This document shows, piece by piece, positions 4,971 to 5,976 of a stretch of 5,976 nucleotides of DNA. Source of the stretch: an uncultured Veillonella sp. (GTDB lineage: Bacteria > Bacillota > Negativicutes > Veillonellales > Veillonellaceae); the NCBI RefSeq assembly GCF_934190855.1, contig NZ_CAKPTN010000100.1, forward strand, positions 1-5,976. Reading direction: 5' to 3'. The notes under the pieces were generated by a model that was given only the letters and a program-made list of their open reading frames with translations, ran no database searches and was not told where the DNA came from. The stretch's first letter is position 1; each line of letters opens with the position of its first letter. Both the position numbers and the translations under genes were made by a program.

Positions 4971-5975
4971 TTATCCTAAAGGATAAATTCTCGGAGGATT
5001 CTCTTCTTCATTTTGCTGTTCATTTTGTGGTGCATATGGAGCTAGAACTGGTTGCTCCGTCGGCATCGGGTTCACTTGCACATATTGCTGATTTTGTGGC
5101 ATTTGAGGTTGTCGTTGATCACGACGACGTGTATTTTGAGATGCAGTCGGTCTTGGTTTAGTCAATTCATCAATAGATACAGCATTCGGAATCGTTACGG
5201 AAGGAGTATCTTCGTGGACGTCATCAAGTTCACTGAAGGAAGGTCCTGTCTTAGCCGCTTGAGCTGCTTTACGTTCCGCTTCAATTTGTTGACGAGCAAG
5301 CTCTGCTCGACGACGAGCATTTTCTTGTTGCTCTTTAACACGTTGAATTGCTTCAGCACGTTCTTTTGCTTTACGTTCGATTTCAGCTTGCGCCAACGCT
5401 TGTTGACGAGCTGCTTCTGCCTTGCGTTCCGCTTCAAGATGCGCTTGGTATCGTTCCTCAGCAATACGGCGAGCCTCTGCGGCTTGACGTTCTGCTTCAG
5501 CTCGTTCTGCTGCAAGACGTTCTTGCTCTGCCTTACGAGCTTCTGCAGCTAAGCGAGCTTCCTCTGCCTTGCGTGCTGCTTCAATTCGCGCTTCTTCGGC
5601 TCTACGAGCTTCCTCGGCACGGCGGGCTTCTTCTGCTTTTCTAGCCGCTTCAATTCGCTGTGCTTCTAAGGCCGCTTTAGCCTCTGCCGCTCTACGAGCA
5701 TCTTCTTGACGTTTAGCTTCAAGAGCTGCTTGTTCCGCTGCACGTTGTGCTTCTAAAGCAGCTTTTGCTTCTGCCGCTTTACGAGCTTCTTCAGCACGTC
5801 TAGCTTCTAGTGCATCTTGTTCTGCTTTACGTTGTGCTTCTAAACGAGCTTTTGCTTCCGCTGCTAATCGTTCTTCTTCGGCGCGCTTAGCTTCTAGCGC
5901 CGCTTTTTCTGCTGCTCGTTGCGCTTCAAAACGAGCCTTAGCCTCAGCGGCCTTACGTGCTTCCTCAGCTTTACG
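4971..5975 (-). CDS. Long Ala/Glu/Arg/Lys-rich helical repeat protein, 3' part only
   Basis: I do not recognise a specific family. The frame is open from the right edge to TAA at 4971-4973, giving 334 residues, and its true start is outside the window; the internal TTG at 5396 is not a start, since the frame runs straight through it. The first 240 or so residues are almost only Ala, Glu, Arg, Lys and Gln, with no Pro or Gly, which predicts one very long charged helix or coiled coil. This part contains a 29-residue repeat (5655-5963) and then shorter units such as RRAEEA. After KTGPSF the character changes to about 90 disordered residues rich in Pro, Gln and Asn, ending PPRIYPLG. Searches would probably hit the helical domain of TolA or IF-2 by composition alone, but no TolA domain III or TonB-like end is seen, so no function is given. 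No signal peptide can be judged. It has its own terminator at 4859-4894. Confidence 0.85.
   Translation of the reverse strand, partial: RKAEEARKAAEAKARFEAQRAAEKAALEAKRAEEERLAAEAKARLEAQRKAEQDALEARRAEEARKAAEAKAALEAQRAAEQAALEAKRQEDARRAAEAKAALEAQRIEAARKAEEARRAEEARRAEEARIEAARKAEEARLAAEARKAEQERLAAERAEAERQAAEARRIAEERYQAHLEAERKAEAARQQALAQAEIERKAKERAEAIQRVKEQQENARRRAELARQQIEAERKAAQAAKTGPSFSELDDVHEDTPSVTIPNAVSIDELTKPRPTASQNTRRRDQRQPQMPQNQQYVQVNPMPTEQPVLAPYAPQNEQQNEEENPPRIYPLG
5655..5963 (-). repeat. 87-base (29-residue) tandem coding repeat, about 3.5 copies
   Basis: Copies lie at 5963-5877, 5876-5790, 5789-5703 and, for the first 16 residues, 5702-5655. The shared pattern is E-A-R-K-A-A-E-A-K-A, then (A/R)-L-E-A-Q-R, then A-A-E-Q-A-A-L-E-A-K-R-x-E. 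Copies 1 and 3 differ at only five of 29 residues, but the codons differ at many synonymous sites, so the repeats are not recent duplicates. The 29-residue period (8 helical turns) fits a continuous helix better than a plain heptad coil. Confidence 0.85.
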
Positions 5976-5976
5976 A

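Noticed and set aside
4971..5396. A separate 141-residue gene starting at the TTG at 5396.
   Set aside because: The frame is open with the same repeat character up to the window edge, and no ribosome site precedes the TTG. It is only the end of a longer gene.
5052..5644. Several frames on both strands across the repeat region.
   Set aside because: The low-complexity Ala/Glu/Arg codon pattern leaves other frames open by chance. Their products are Leu/Cys/Phe-rich or otherwise artificial, and only the frame ending at 4971 matches the repeat structure.
5655..5963. CRISPR array or intergenic satellite because of the regular 87-base period.
   Set aside because: The copies are contiguous without spacers, keep the reading frame, and vary at synonymous positions, so they are a protein repeat.
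4971..5975. Annotation as TolA.
   Set aside because: Only the biased helical composition is similar. The C-terminal end is a disordered Pro/Gln tail and not the folded TolA domain III, and no tol or pal genes are seen nearby.

Overview
The window comes from a moderately AT-rich bacterium of the Firmicutes type. It shows strong AGGAGG-like ribosome sites, a class B dihydroorotate dehydrogenase (PyrK plus PyrD), and a PyrR-controlled attenuator ahead of a pyrB-first pyrimidine operon. The overall look would fit a Negativicute such as Veillonella, but that genus guess is from memory and cannot be tested here.

Layout, left to right. (1) Positions 2-334, + strand: the C-terminal end of a LysR-family regulator, interrupted by an in-frame TAA at 26-28, so probably a pseudogene. 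(2) Around 420-453: a strong hairpin with U-tracts on both strands, shared by the two converging transcription units. (3) Positions 515-4619, - strand: the pyr operon, read pyrB > pyrC > carB remnant > pyrK > pyrD, with genes overlapping or a few bases apart. (4) Positions 4620-4830: the pyr leader and promoter. The promoter is TTGACT-17-TACAAT. It is followed by a 5' hairpin, a PyrR-binding anti-antiterminator carrying an exact AGTCCAGAGAGGCT element, an antiterminator and an intrinsic terminator. (5) Positions 4859-4894: the terminator of the next gene. (6) Positions 4971-5975, - strand: the 3' part of a gene for a long Ala/Glu/Arg/Lys-rich helical protein with a 29-residue repeat and a disordered Pro/Gln-rich tail. 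Its start lies outside the window.

The operon supplies aspartate carbamoyltransferase (PyrB), dihydroorotase (PyrC) and NAD-linked dihydroorotate dehydrogenase (PyrD with PyrK), which are steps 2 to 4 of UMP synthesis. When UMP or UTP is high, PyrR should bind the leader RNA, free the terminator and stop transcription before pyrB.

The most unusual point is the short stretch between pyrC and pyrK. It encodes only the last 50 or so residues of the large subunit of carbamoyl-phosphate synthase (CarB), in an open frame whose ATG overlaps the pyrC stop. Related operons often carry carA and carB at this place, so I read it as the scar of a deletion that removed carA and most of carB. No wholly new system was found.
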